Positions 1-12,467 of a DNA stretch of 64,000 bases are shown here, one piece after another. Source of the DNA: Aristolochia californica (Eukaryota; Streptophyta; Magnoliopsida; Piperales; Aristolochiaceae). A program made the translations under genes and the position numbers. Under the pieces are notes generated by a model, which saw only the letters and a list, made by a program, of their open reading frames with translations, was not told the origin of the DNA and made no database searches. The stretch is taken from NCBI GenBank assembly GCA_029961685.1, contig JARWKL010000007.1, forward strand, positions 1,942,708 to 2,006,707, given 5' to 3'. How positions within the stretch are numbered: position 1 is the first letter of the stretch; every line of letters starts with the position of its first letter.

Positions 1-188
1 TAGCCAGAAAACTCAGTATTATAGAATTACCAGACTACGCAATAACGATTAAAATTGCTAACAAAGCAAACAAAAAATAGATTTACCTTCTACGAAATAG
101 ATCCGGAACAATAAACCACATACAACAAAAGAAATAAAAAAATGCAAAAAAAAAAAAAAAAAAATTTAAGGATTCCATCCGTCAGTAC

Positions 189-405
189 CTCGGGGAACAT
201 AGACGTTTCTTTTCAAACAATAAATGTATAAACACCAGAGCAATCCAGAGGTGAAATACAGAAGAAGGCCTCCAATATAATTCCGGAGCCATGCGTGGAC
301 CATGTACGGAAGAGGTTTCCAGAGATATTCCGGCAACAAATTTCCGAGCACAATGCTGTTATACCACTCTGTTTCGTCCAGAAAGCCCTGCCGATAGTCT
401 CCCAT
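189..405 (-). CDS. STE1: Delta7-sterol-C5(6)-desaturase, first coding exon (partial gene)
   Basis: The exon encodes the N-terminal 72 residues of a plant sterol C5-desaturase (STE1/DWF7 type), the ER-membrane enzyme that introduces the C5 double bond in phytosterol and brassinosteroid precursor synthesis. The start at 405 ([16 protein letters not shown]) matches where the family begins. It is followed by the family signature [20 protein letters not shown] and a hydrophobic segment (about residues 43-66) ending in KRNVYVP. A GT donor follows at 188-187 (GAG|GTACTG), so this exon ends in phase 1 and the remaining exons, with the iron-binding His boxes, lie beyond the left edge. The reading frame stays open upstream to 510, but that stretch is not conserved in the family as I know it and is probably 5' UTR. 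Only the N-terminal exon is visible, so intactness of the gene cannot be judged. Confidence 0.88.
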
Positions 406-1399
406 ATCGACTTGGATATGTTCCGGAACGAAAGACAAGGCGGAATAGCAGAGGAGAAAAAATAAGAGCGAAACTGAAAAGGAGAGTGAGGAAGTCGATC
501 GAATACGCAAGCGAGGAGAAGGACGTCCAAGAAAATCTCTGAGATCCTTTTGACCTCAAAAACCCGAATCCTGTTCCCACTATTATTAATGACATTTGGG
601 TCCCCGCCGTTTCCATGTTATGTTTTTTAGGAAATGTATATTTTAGAAATATTTCTGGTGGATATAAAATTCCAACCAGGATACTAACGGGGCTTTATTG
701 ATCCATTGATATTTTCCATTCACCTTTTCTCTTCTCCATTTTCATATAATCAATAAAAATGGATGAAACAGTAATAATTGTACAAATTGGAAGAATTTTT
801 TCTCTCTTTTATCCCTTGGAATTCCAATTATTCCTTTTTCCTACCTTCTAAATTTTTTTTTTTTTTGTGAATCTTGGACTGAAAGGTTCTTCTAAACAAG
901 ATAAGTATACAAGTACTAGAACAAGTATGAATACATCGAAAAAAAAAAAAATATAAGTACAACAGACACTTTCATCTTCATCGATAGTTTGTGTGCATGA
1001 TGTAATCACCAGGGTTTAGTGGAGGATGGTTCGAGGGTAAATGTGTTAGAATTGAAGGTAGAACACGTTTGTGTTTTGTTGATCTACTTGGAAGAGCTAG
1101 TCTCTAGAGACAATCTTAAATGATGAGCAAACAATACTTGGGGTTCGTAGGATCTATGGAAATGTCTAGGTGAAAGATTGATAAAACGGTTTACAATCAT
1201 CAAATCTTATAATTCAAGTATTTACCAACATTTATGTAGTTGGGGAGAGGTGGGAGGATGTGACCAAGTTGAGAAGGAAGAGGAAAGATACTGGAGTCAA
1301 GAAGACCAAGATTCTACTTTGATAGTAGAGAATGACATAATATAGGAGTTTATTGTTGGAGATACTTCACATCCACAATTGAGGCCAATTTGTTTTTGT
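406..1399. other. Intergenic, upstream of the sterol desaturase
   Basis: This AT-rich stretch should contain the 5' UTR and promoter of the desaturase. It has several A and T homopolymers (for example near 850-865 and 940-951). I see no further coding sequence or recognisable element. Confidence 0.5.
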
Positions 1400-1800
1400 T
1401 AAGTTGTGGAGTTTAATTAATACCTTACGTAGAGTCAACACGTGGATCAACCTTCAATATATTGATTGTTGTTTCATTAAGGGTAATTTGAGGATTTTAC
1501 ACTTGTATTTCGGTTACCCTAATTTTCTCTTTATATTTGGGGGCGTCGCTATTAGGGTTATTATCAAGGATCATTAGTTGCTGTAGAGAGAGGTTAGAGA
1601 AAAATACTTGAGTGTGTGTAATATCTCTTATAAACTACTACATCATCATAGTGAATTATTGCAGTGGTGGAAGACATGATGTAGTCTCACTTTGAGGCGA
1701 ACCTATATAAATCTTGTGTTTTTCTTACTTGATTATTTTCTCTTCTGCGATTATTATTGCTCTTTTTAGTATTGAATTATATCGTCTAATTTCTAATAAT
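1400..1800 (+). mobile_element. LTR-retrotransposon LTR remnant, copy 1 of an inverted pair
   Basis: About 400 bp that reappears as a reverse complement at about 3310-3690. Shared landmarks are AAGTTGTGGA near 1400, CTTGAGTGTGTGTAAT, and the TATA-like block AACCTATATAAATCTTGTG near 1705. The arrangement (GTTAAGTTGTGGA start, TATA box, T-rich end) is that of an LTR. No protein domain lies between the two copies, so they look like independent insertions or the ends of a deleted element. Confidence 0.6.
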
Positions 1801-3309
1801 TTTCATATAATTTTTTTTTTTAAATTTTATATTTGACATCTTATTTTACTAAAAAATTATTAGATAAATATGATAATGTACATAACTAATAAATCACTTC
1901 CATTTATTTCCTTAGAAAATACATTAATAAGGCTTATAAGGAAAACGTAAAATTTTCTATATAATTTATTGGAACAAGATTTTATATTAAAAATTTGTCA
2001 AAACTGTATATCCTAGAAAAAATATTTTTAAATTTTTTAATATATAAATTTCCAACTAAGGGCACTAAAGAGAGCCTAAAATCTCCTTCACTTTCCTTTA
2101 AAGATTTTTGTCCATGTTAATAAAACCTCATTTTCTCTTTTTAATTAATATTAAAATAATTTTAAAAGAAAAAGGGCAATCAGATGGTATTGTCGGATAT
2201 TGTGAAGGGCAAAAGAGGGAAAAGGGGACAGGCACTGCGAGTTTGTTCCTGGTACAACGCCAAGAGAGTCTTTCTGCTGTAGTGTCGTGGGCTCCACAAC
2301 TTTGATTTTACTCCACATCTCATGGTCAGATTCGTTGGACTTAAATGATTTGTACGTCGCCCGCCTATGCCATCATTGGCTGCAAGAGGCTTGACATTGA
2401 CGTAAATATCTTGGTCCCCAAACCTCAGTCGTGCCATTGAACATAGCAACATAGCAATTCTAATCAAGAACTTGTTATAAAAAAATATTTATTTTATAAT
2501 TTTTGTATTCACATATTTTGTATAATATGATTGATTTGTATTGAATTTCAAAAAATCAAAAAACTTCTTTCTGGCTAACTTGATTGGAAGACGTACACAT
2601 CCAAGATATATGGAAGATTGGCTACAGCCTACAAACCAAGGAGAAGGCCCACAAGTGATGGTATGATAGTAAATAAAGAGTCATCTCGTAAAATGACATT
2701 GATGTAATTATTTAAAGCTTCAGGGGTATTATTATAATATTATAATCCTATTAATCTATTTATTGAGTCTCAGGGAGAGGATTAAGATACAAGTCCATAA
2801 CCTCTTTCTTCCTCTTGTTTTCTCCTAAATATATCTTTTCTCCTTTTCTCCATGAGCTAAATTCATGGAGTCCTTGAAAATCAACATAGTATATTGTTGT
2901 CTCAGCTGATTATTCAGAGTTGGCCTACCCATATTATTTTTTTTACTTCTTCCAATTACCAGTATTTTACATCCACCATAAATTTTCCCCTTCAAACCAA
3001 GTTTTTATGAAAAAAAAGGTCCATCTTGTCGTCTCTTATTAGCTATTGTTGTCAATGCTTCGAGCTACAAACCTGGTCCGGCCTCCAAACATGAAGAACT
3101 AGCTATGTCAATGAAAAAAGAAGATGGGGGCTCCACAACCCTGAAAATCTCCCTACCACCAAGAAAAATAAGTTGTTGTTATCCCTTCTGTCATTGAATG
3201 GGGAACTCTTGTACTCTCCACCAGGGTTGGTGAATCCGTTCCTCCAGTGATCCTGCTCTTTCATGCCCTTCAGAGTGTTGTCCACTAACAACTTGGTCAT
3301 GTTGGGAAT
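1801..3309. other. Spacer between the inverted LTR copies
   Basis: No gene recognised. Very AT-rich from 1800 to 2100 and around 2480-2560. Short open frames near 2108-2467 and 3103-3402 resemble no family I know and are probably chance. Confidence 0.4.
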
Positions 3310-3690
3310 TAAACGCCTTAATTCAATACTAACGAGAGTAATAATAATGCGAAAAAAATAATCAAGCACGAAAAACACAAGATTTATATAGGTTTGTCTC
3401 AAGGTGAGACTATGTCCCGTCTTTCGCCACTATAATAATTTACTATGACGATAAAGTAGTTTACAAGAGAAATTACACACACTCAAGTGTTTTTCTCTAA
3501 CATCTCTTTACAACAACTGATGATCCTCAATGATCACCCCTAATAGCGGCGCCGCCAAATATAAAGAGAAAACTAGGGTAACCAAAATACAAGTGTAAAA
3601 TATCCAAACTACCTTTAATGAAAAAATAGTCAATATATTGTGTTGATTCTGCGTAAGGCGTTAATTAGAGTCCACAACTTAACAAGTCAA
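3310..3690 (-). mobile_element. LTR remnant, copy 2 (inverted relative to 1400-1800)
   Basis: On the minus strand this matches 1400-1800 along almost its full length. It includes the TATA block (plus strand CACAAGATTTATATAGGTTT at about 3379) and the ACACACACTCAAGTG block near 3475. Divergence is obvious by eye, including an indel near the GTCAACACG segment, so the copies are not recent. Confidence 0.6.
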
Positions 3691-3904
3691 ACCCTTAATT
3701 CCCATTAGAAAGAAAATCCGAGAAGAGACAAAAGAGATGAAAGGGGACTTGCCTGGAGCTTCAACGGTGCTATAATGCAAAAAATATAGCACTATATTTT
3801 AACTTGTAAATTATGTATCAACGTTGATGGGGGCCTACTGTGTTGCTCGGCCATTCTTCACGTGTTTGAGGCGCTATCTCTCCGTCTCCGCTGTGAAATA
3901 TTCC

Positions 3905-4075
3905 TAGGATAACTTCATTTTCCCTGAAGTGCAACCCGCATTGTACCGCAACTTCTTCGATGAAGTTGTGGTGCTCAACTCCTACTTCGATGGTCTTTCA
4001 TCCCGCGACCAGGCATATGTAATAGGACATGAGTTATCTAGAGATGAGCTTCCACTGCAGAGCAAGTCAGCAAAC
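3905..4075 (+). pseudogene. Possible gene fragment, family not recognised
   Basis: A short open frame reading VQPALYRNFFDEVVVLN, then a stretch ending in QAYVIGHE, has a protein-like composition and is less AT-rich than its surroundings. The open frame continues into a polypyrimidine tract, which is not coding-like. Another protein-like stretch, FDGLSFISFGDDEAVF, occurs just past that tract at about 4335. This suggests one exon or retrocopy interrupted by a simple repeat. I do not recognise the family and cannot assign a function. Confidence 0.25.
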
Positions 4076-4084
4076 ACCGACTCC

Positions 4085-4320
4085 TGTTTTCCTTTACTTG
4101 TTTCTTTTTTGCTTCTTTCTTTCTTAAATCTTTATTTTTCCTTCTTTCATTTTTTCTTTTTTCTTTCTTTCTTTCATTTTCTTTCTTCCTTTCTGTTTCA
4201 TTTTTTATTTCTTCGGTTCTTCTTTCTTTCTTACTCTTTCTTTCTAACTTGTCAATTTGTTTGTTTCTATCATGATTCTTTCTTTATTCTTTTTTTTTTC
4301 TTATTTCTTATTTTTTTCTT
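4085..4320 (+). repeat. Polypyrimidine (CTTT/TTTC) tract
   Basis: About 235 bases made almost wholly of T and C in CTTT, TTTC and TTCTTT units, with a few interruptions. It is an imperfect microsatellite that splits the gene-like fragment described at 3905. Confidence 0.85.
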
Positions 4321-4330
4321 CCGTAGATAG

Positions 4331-6534
4331 AATCTCTTCGATGGTCTTTCCTTCATTAGCTTCGGTGACGACGAGGCTGTCTTCCGCTCTGACTGATCTC
4401 TCCTTCTACAAATAACTTCGACAATCATCCATTTGATCTCGTCAGATTCATTTAATTCCAGCCTGGAATATTTGTCATTCGGCTAGAAGTTGCCTTCCAA
4501 AAATTGTCACATGAAATCGTCGGATTGGAGTCGATGGCAAATACAACAGTTGGAAAATTTATTTTTAGAAGAATACAACAGTCGTCTTCCTAATTTCCGA
4601 TGCTTCTTTGGGATCTTTTTTATTGTTACCTCTCTGAGAATGTCACTGTCGTCGATTCTCATTGTTGATTTTCTGTTTTTGGCTCTTTTCCATAAATTCA
4701 ACAACAATGTAAAGGTAGAGGGTCCTGTGAAGTGAGGAAGAAGTCTCCTAACTTAAAAGGTCTAATAAGAGAGTATATGGTGGGGGATAAGAAAAATATG
4801 GGGGTTGATGGTGAAAGAGATGGTGAGGTGATGTTCAGCTTAGAGGTGGTTAATGATGCTGTAAGAACATGGGGGTAAGGTGAAGATAGATATGAAGGTT
4901 AAAAGGTGAATTGTGGGATAGGTTGCATATGGTAGGAGAGGGTGCTTTAGTTTAGGAAGGGAGGTGGATGTATGGAAATGCTAGGAGAGTTGTTTGCATG
5001 GATGGTAGGTTGAGGAGTAGAATTTGGATGAGCAAAAATAGAAGTGGGGAAGTTGGTACCTTCTTCACAAGGTCCACAAGGGCTAGAGGATGAGAGCTTT
5101 GCTTGTCTAATCAAGTAAAAATGGCTGCCTTCTTGCCATTCATCTCTTTGAACTGAGTTTTCATCTTAAATATAGCTTCTTTCAGTCCTCGAGTCAGTAC
5201 TATTATTGATTAGAAAGAGGTCCAAAGGAGTTTGAAAAACAAGCTTGAGTTATTTTAGTTAGGGACAAATTTTCTCAAACCTAACTGATAGACAAGATAG
5301 AGATATAAATTGGGATTGAGACAGGTCGGGTTTATGGGAACAAGGTAGAAAAGAGTCGGATTTAAGTCGGGGGCGGAGCAGGGCAGAGATGGGATTATAA
5401 TGTCGGTGATCGGGTCAGGGTCAGATTTGGTGATTTAGGTTTGTTTAGGTTTGGATTTGGGAGACCGAGTTCAACCTAACCTGTGCCCACTCCTACTCCA
5501 GGACCCCCACCAAAGACAACAGCTCGGGGGATGTGGCTCACATATGTCAACATGTTCACTATACATACTTGTTAATCACAATACAGGGTAGGCGCATCTT
5601 TCATAGTTTATCTCCCTTATGGCCCAGCATTATTGTAAAAGAGTCCTTCTGACTCCAAAGCAAGCGCTCCCAGCCGCTGCTGTAATCTTTCATGCATTTA
5701 CTTTTTCTTTGTTTTTTTAGTCCGCATTGAAAGACGAGTTTTAGTCCGCATCTCAAAGAACGATAAAGTGATTCAAGCTCCAAGCGTTCAAAGGCGGGAG
5801 TACGAATCAGTAATTACATTTTCTCTTTTCCACTACTGCAAATAACTGAAGTAGAAAGAGAGCTGCGCCTGCACTAAGAGAAGCGGGAGAAGAGAAGATA
5901 AGGAACCTTCAGGCCAAAGGAGACGTCAACTACGACAGCCCCGTGAAGAAACGAATATGTTTAAAAGAAAACAAAAGCACAAGATCGAAATGGAGGAGGC
6001 TTATCGTTTCAAATTTCAAGCTGCTAAGCTTTCTTTTCTGGGCATACCTCAGCGCCTGAGTAATTGAAAGTTGGATTCTCTCGGCACAAGGATAATAAAT
6101 GCGAAAGAGAAGTTGGCCCACAGAGAGAAGAAAGAGAAACCAAGGCTAAGGCTCTTCGACAAGTCACCCTACGAAGAGCACCATTGAGACTAATGAAAGC
6201 TGTATATGAATTACGTCCGACTGCGTTATCTTTTTCTTTCCGTCAAACGAAAGATCTGCTGCCGGGCAAGGCACAAGACAAACGAAGCTCCCAGACCCGC
6301 CGTTTGCACTTCTCGTCCCTTATTTGGTCTGATTAACCTAAGATGCTCCATCTATTACCTTTTCCAAAAAGCAGCAGGAGAAAGCTTAAATAAAACATAA
6401 AGAACCCAGAGCATAATCAACTCTTGTTTCACTCCATCTGCCGCGGTGCTTCACGAGAAAGCTCTCGTTGGTAGTTTTAAACGCAACTCGACTCGATACT
6501 TGCAAATGAGTCTAGAATATGACCTTTTTTAAAA
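4331..6534. other. Intergenic, no intact gene
   Basis: Contains purine-rich segments (4740-5060) and a G-rich stretch with GGGTTTAGG-like and TCGGG-like short repeats (5310-5470). Small open frames at 5601-6400 resemble no known family. I see no promoter-gene pair here. Confidence 0.4.
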
Positions 6535-7445
6535 GAAAAACTAGGGAAGACTATAGCGGTAGAGCTTAATAAATTTGACTAAGTATAAATTTTTTTTGTA
6601 CAACCAAGAAACAAAAATACAAACTTGAAAACAATATCAAAACAAGAAATTTTTCCAAACCTTGAATGATCACATCATGGAGTGATTAATTGTGACAAAA
6701 AAATCTCTTATTAAAAGAAATTTTTAGCTAAAAATTTAGAATTTTAGGAGAAAATAAAACTCAATTCACTTCAATAATATGAGAGAAAATAGGAAAAAAA
6801 AAGATTTTTTATAGAATTCACCTTTAATACTTCTAATATCAATATCTCAAACAATATGGATCAAAATCACAAAAAGTTTATTTCTTAAAAAACTAGACTC
6901 ATAGAGATTCAATTGGATACATGTTTAGACATAAAAAACTTCATTCTTGGATTAGTTATGACTTATTGATTTTCTTCATTTTATAGATTGACACTTGCCA
7001 ACTCTAATGTGAATATCTCCTTATGGATAGATTAGATTAACATGAAATTTTATCCTTCTGAAACTAGACTTCGATACCTTTCAGTCAAGTATAAACTTAT
7101 TCATAAAATATACTTATTTTGAGAAAAAGAATCTGATCGATTTCAAACTCTGTAATTTGGCCAAACTGAGTGTTCTTTCTTCTATAGCTAGCATAACCAT
7201 TGAATCTTCTGTTATTGATATCTACTTCTAGAAAACTCAGATTGAGAATTGGTTTAATAGGTAATAAAATAGACTTATAGATTTATCTTTTGAAATATAA
7301 CTCTCCATATAAAGTCTCGTTCATGATAGCATAAAAAGACCTCACATTTTGAATTTCTTACTGCTGCTCAAAACTCTCTTGCAGTCTGACCTTTGCTTAT
7401 TCAAATATCAATTTTTCTTTGTAGAAAACTCCAATTGCCCAAATT
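6535..7445 (-). mobile_element. Decayed interior of a non-autonomous LTR element
   Basis: The reverse complement of this stretch resembles the internal, non-coding region of the element at 42955-45235. The block TTGTAGAAAACTCCAATTG (7421-7439) is the inverse of CAATTGGAGTTTTCTACAA near 43468. ATCATGGAGTGATTAA near 6673 corresponds to TTAATCACTCTATGAT near 44199. Many short matching islands lie between, in the same order. No LTR is evident at its ends. Confidence 0.55.
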
Positions 7446-7544
7446 CATTTTTTTCACTAGAAATCAAACTCAAAGATATTTCTGTTAATGTATAATTTGA
7501 AAAGTTTATTATGGAGGTGCAAATGCTAAGAAAACAATGGGTAC

Positions 7545-7765
7545 TGAGACAGTGATGAAATAGTGTGTGAAAGTGAATTCACTTGCTTCATAGAGGGATT
7601 TCACTTTCACTATTTTTTTCACCTGAACGAGTGAAAGTGAATCAATGCATAATTCGTTTTCACTCGTCACTTACACAACACACTAATGTATTTTAGGCCA
7701 CTTTTCTCAATGAAAGTGAATTCACTCTCACTCACAGAGTGCACTAACAGGGCCTAAGTAAGGAG
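7545..7765. repeat. GTGAATTCAC-rich palindromic repeat
   Basis: Several copies of GTGAAAGTGAATTCACT and its complement lie within about 200 bp, with the terminal-like motif TAACAGGGCC at 7747. The palindromic organisation suggests a miniature inverted-repeat transposon. I could not match clean terminal inverted repeats or a target duplication. Confidence 0.4.
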
Positions 7766-8384
7766 TTAGGAAACTTATCTCTTCACCTTATTTTCCTTTT
7801 TCCCTCAACCAACCCATAGATATAAATCCTAACCTGCCCAGTTCCTTTTGCCCAAAATCAAATTACATACCGACAACAAGTGTATGGGAACCATGAAGGA
7901 ATAGGAACTAGAGCACTTACAACATAGAACAACAAGAGCCAACAAATAGGGTAGGAGACAACAAGAGGAGCGATGTGCAGGGCAATTATAGATACTCTAG
8001 GATGACATAAAAGCAAAGAGAAACCATGGGCAAAGTAACAATAATTAGTCTAATAAGGATGATCGAGATTATCCCACCACTAATTAAACGAGTTTCTTTA
8101 TTCGGGATTTAATTGATTCCTGATGCCTTCCACTTTCTCGAATTTCGTGATTTATAATAAATAGAAATCCTTTATCGATCTTTTCTATGGGCCCTACAAG
8201 TTGATGCCACCGGAGCGTCTGTCGTGCCGCGAATGAGAAGGCCACTTTGCTCTCAGCGGAAGCAGATTAGAGAAACACGACGACCAGAGAAGGTAAGGTC
8301 GCCATTGCAGAGAGTTGACAGTAGAAGAAAAACGCTTTAAAATTAAAGCATTGCCTTCCTCTCGACGAGTACGGGGAACTGAAG

Positions 8385-11300
8385 ATGGGATTTTTTCATC
8401 GTCTCTTTCTTCTTCATTTCCTTCTCTTCTTGTCTCTGCAATTGTCTCATGTAGAACCTTCCTCCAACACCGACTTGCAAGCACTGTTGGCACTCAAAGC
8501 TGCGTCCGATACTTCCGACAAGCTCTCCTCCTGGAACAACTCTTCGGATCTCTGCAGTTGGTACGGTGTTTCGTGTATCCAGACTCGTGTCTCGCGTTTG
8601 GTTCTCGAAGGACTGAATCTCACGGGAAGCTTTCAGAGTGTGACCTTCCTCTCGCAGCTTCGAGTCCTTAGCCTCAAAAACAACCTCCTCTCCGGTCCAA
8701 TTCCCGATCTCTCGAATCTCACCGCCTTGAAGTTGCTTTTTCTTTCTCACAACTCCTTTTCCGGTGGCTTCCCTGCTTCTATACCTTCGCTTTTTCGCCT
8801 CTACCGACTTGATCTTTCTCACAACAATCTCTCGGGTCCGATTCCGACGTCAGTGAACCAGTTGGCACACATCTTGACTTTACGTCTGGAGGATAACCGA
8901 TTCACCGGTTCTATTTCTGCTATAAACCTCCCTAACCTTCAGGACTTCAACGTCTCGGGCAACCTTCTCACGGGCGCCGTTCCCAAAAGCCTTTCTGCTT
9001 TTCCGAGAGCCGCATTTGACCGTAATCCGGTTCTCTGCGGGTCTCCCTTACCCAGCTGTGCGAATATCGCGAGTGACCCGACCAAGCCGGGGTCCGACGC
9101 CACCACTCCCGTCACCTCACCGGTGAATGCTAATCCGTCCGTCGTGGCATCATCTCCCAGCTCACAGCCGGAAAACGACGGCTCAACCTTTTCCGCAGAC
9201 CACCATCACAGAGGAAAGGTAAATCGTCTTGCCGTGATTCTAATCGTCATTGGTGACGTTGCTGTTCTGGCACTCGTCTCCGGCCTTCTTTTCTGTTATT
9301 TCTGGAAAAAAATCAACTCCAAAGACGGGAAACGCTCTCAACTGTTGGAAGGGGAAAAAATCGTGTACTCTTCGAGCCCGTATCCTCAGCAAGGCGGTTT
9401 CGAAAGAGGGAAGATGGTTTTCTTCGAGGGAATGAAACGGTTTGAGCTGGAGGATCTACTGAGAGCGTCGGCTGAAATGCTGGGCAAAGGGGGTTTCGGT
9501 ACGGCGTACAGGGCGGTTTTGGAGGACGGAAATGTCGTCGCCGTTAAGCGATTAAAAGACACACAGGTCGGAGGAAAGAGGGAATTCGAACAACATTTGG
9601 AAGTTCTGGGGCGGTTACGACATCCAAACATTGTAACATTGAAGGCATATTATTATGCAAGGGACGAAAAATTGTTGGTGTACGAATACATGCAGAACGG
9701 AAGTCTCTTCTCGCTGCTTCATGGTACGTAAGCTTTTCTGTTTCGTCATTATTTTTTTTTTTTTCAGTATCAATGTAGTTTCCAGTATAGTCGCCGCCGT
9801 TTGTGCGATTCTACTGGTTTACCGCGACTGAATGGTGGGTGGCTGTTAATGGTTGAGGAAAAGTGGTGTTAGTCAGGAGCGGGCGTGTCGCTGTTCTGTT
9901 GGTCGCCGGGGGAATTCCTGGAGTATGGATGATCTTGGCGACTCTGGCTCAGCACATTGGGGTACTGATTCTATCTTCTCCGTGGAAATTAGCTCCATTT
10001 TTGTTGAGTGGAGTCGCTGGGATCATCCGAAACTGGGTATTCAGGAGACTAGTTACATAGCCTAAGCAAAAGATCCTCGTCACCAGTGTAAACACTGTGA
10101 TCCCTCCTCACAGTTAGGCTTCCAATATAGGGCCTTATAAACCTGCAAGGATGGACATGGCCGCTTTTCTTTCCTTTTAATGTTATCTGAAATTATCAAG
10201 AAGCCCGGTCATCTGTGCAAGGACACGCATGATTTCAGTTGTCTTTAGCAGTCCCAGTTACTAGTAATTTGCAGAACTCCATTGTAGATGCCCAGAGAAG
10301 CCATAAACTTGCACGCAAAGGCTCTGACTCGTCGCTATCCATTTTAATGTTTTTTGCGAAAGTTAGAACTTGTCTCTGCTCTAAGCATGTTCGCCAGTAT
10401 TCTCTGCATCAGCTCTCACTAGTTTTCTATAGGGAAAGGCTTACGACAGCGTAAGCCTCTCTTGGTGATGATTTGAGGTGGTTCGGTCCTTCTTCCATTT
10501 TACATTTTATATGCCCCACCTACCTGTAAAGGGTGCTGCGGTCGTATCCTATTGTAGATTGTAAACTACTCCTAATCCAGCTCTTATTATAATGGAGCGG
10601 AATGGGTTTCACAGCAATAATTGGAGCCTGGAGGGCGTGAGAAGAGGAAATTTATCTGTCACTCTGCTGCCCCGCACCCCGGAGGCGCCATTAAAGAGGT
10701 CCCTCAAGGTAGTCATGGTTGGATACTTTATTTTTAAGGCAGGATACCAATCTGGGGTGCCCCACTAACAGAGAAATGCATTTGATAATAAATGTGACCA
10801 TGTTGCTCTCATTAACTGCTAGCGCTTCGGGGTTGAGGTTTTAGAACAATTCTGTAACTTCCCACTCATCCTGTTCGATTTCATGCAGGCAATAGAGGCC
10901 CAGGTCGAACACCTCTTGACTGGACCACAAGGATGAAAATCGCTGCAGGGGTGGCACGGGGCCTTGCCTTCATCCATCATGCTTGCAGCTCTCCAAAACT
11001 CAGCCATGGCAACATAAAATCCACTAACATCCTCATCGATAGAACCGGGACTGCACGTATCTCAGATTTGGGGCTCTCAGTATTTGCTTCGCCTGCTGCC
11101 GCCCCAAGGTCCAATGGCTACCGTGCACCTGAACTATCAGATGGTCGGAGATTCTCCGACAAGGCAGATGTGTATGCCTTCGGGGTGCTGCTGCTGGAGA
11201 TTTTGACTGGCAAGTGCCCGTCAATGCCAGAGGACGGTTGCGGCGTGATGGATCTTCCAAGGTGGGTTCAGTCGGTGGTGAGGGAGGAGTGGACGGCGGA

Positions 11301-11535
11301 AGTGTTTGATCTGGAGCTTATGAGGTATAAAGACATCGAGGAGGAGATGGTTGGGATGTTACAGATTGCTATGGTTTGCACTTCTGCTGCGCCGGATCAA
11401 CGTCCAAAGATCGGCCAGGTGGTGAAGATGATCGAAGACATACGTGGTGGGGAGCTCTCGCCCTCGCAAGGGTCTTTTGATTGGGTTTCCGATTCAGCTT
11501 CCATCTCAGAAGATGCCGGAGGAGTGAGCCAGTAG
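8385..11535 (+). CDS. LRR receptor-like kinase, subfamily III, probably catalytically atypical
   Basis: Two exons: 8385-9723 and 10889-11535 (intron GT 9724, AG 10888), 661 aa. The join restores the family motif LLHGNRGPGRTPLDWTTR. Order: signal peptide (about 1-24), LRR N-terminal cap with the CSWYGVSC cysteines, five or six leucine-rich repeats, a Ser/Pro-rich stalk, one membrane helix (about 279-304), then a kinase domain from about 355. The P-loop LGKGGFG (about 366) and VAVKRL lysine are present. The catalytic HRD loop reads HGN and DFG reads DLG, as in many subfamily III members, so phosphotransfer may be weak or absent. Closest remembered relatives are At1g68400-type kinases. It probably acts at the plasma membrane as a receptor or co-receptor; the ligand is unknown. 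The next gene is convergent, 0.9 kb away. Confidence 0.95.
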
Positions 11536-11627
11536 TAAATTAATGACAAAACAGAGTGGGTACTGAACCTGGCTTGATTTTTGTCTGATGCTGTTGTTCC
11601 CACATTCGATTTCTTATATGATGAGAC

Positions 11628-11633
11628 AATAAA
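11628..11633 (+). terminator. Polyadenylation signal candidate for the LRR kinase
   Basis: AATAAA about 95 bases after the stop codon, followed by a T-rich stretch. The spacing fits a plant near-upstream element. Confidence 0.45.
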
Positions 11634-12061
11634 TGTAAAATTTTCTGCTTGAATTTTTTGTTTTTTAAATGGATTCGGTGTTGATAAGTTCAGAAAATAG
11701 AGAATCACTTTGGTGGACTTGAGTCAACTTCCTTTCCCTCTTGTGTTCATTTGAACTAGTGGTAAAAATGACAAGAAATGAAAGATAATAAAAAATAAAA
11801 TTTGCAGGTATATATTACAATCATCAAATGTAGCAAATTCATTAATCACATAGTTTTCATTTAAACTGAAGTTGTATTTACTTTATTTTTCATTAGCAAG
11901 AATGTGTCCTCCAAAGGTTGGTTTGATTAAAGAAACACTCAAAAGGTCTCTAGAGAAACCCCTTTCACCCTCTGTGAAGGCCATCTGGGATAACAATCAC
12001 GGCCTCCAGTTTCAAAGACTAGAAAGTTAGTTTCAACTAGTCCTTACCCCCAGCTAGAAAA

Positions 12062-12150
12062 AATCCCCTTCATCATCTGTGAAAGACCAATCACAGCCTC
12101 CAGTTGAATCCCCTTCATCATCTGTGAAAGACCAATCACAGCCTCCAGTT
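12062..12150. repeat. 45-bp perfect tandem duplication
   Basis: The unit starting AATCCCCTTCATCATCTGTG occurs twice in succession with period 45. A more diverged relative lies just upstream at about 11958-12015 (CACCCTCTGTGAAGGCC, GGCCTCCAGTT). It sits between the convergent 3' ends of the kinase and CBP60 genes. Confidence 0.85.
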
Positions 12151-12467
12151 GTTTTTCTTCTACTTCTTGCTTGGTGCCAAAGACAAGTAACAGGAGTGCA
12201 CCCTTTATTTGTCTAATATAGTTCCAAATGCAGAGAGGGAGGAGCATCACTGGCATGCCTCCACATCTCTACCATTTCTCATGCAACCAATATATATGTA
12301 CATCTTATTTGTTGACGCCACATATTTCGAACACATTAAGCTACCATATGTACAGGGATCACTTACAAGATTCTAAACGGGTAGGTGGATCTCCAGAGAC
12401 TGATTAGATCTGAAGCAGCCTCTTGCGAGCCTGAAATCTTCCTCAAAGTTACGATGTTCTCATCTAT

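Noticed and set aside
406..510. N-terminal extension of the sterol desaturase to an ATG at 510
   Set aside because: The family starts at the MGDY-type methionine; the extension is not conserved as far as I recall and looks like 5' UTR.
8343..8822. A minus-strand 159-codon frame
   Set aside because: It is the antisense shadow of the LRR kinase exon; the sense frame has clear domains.
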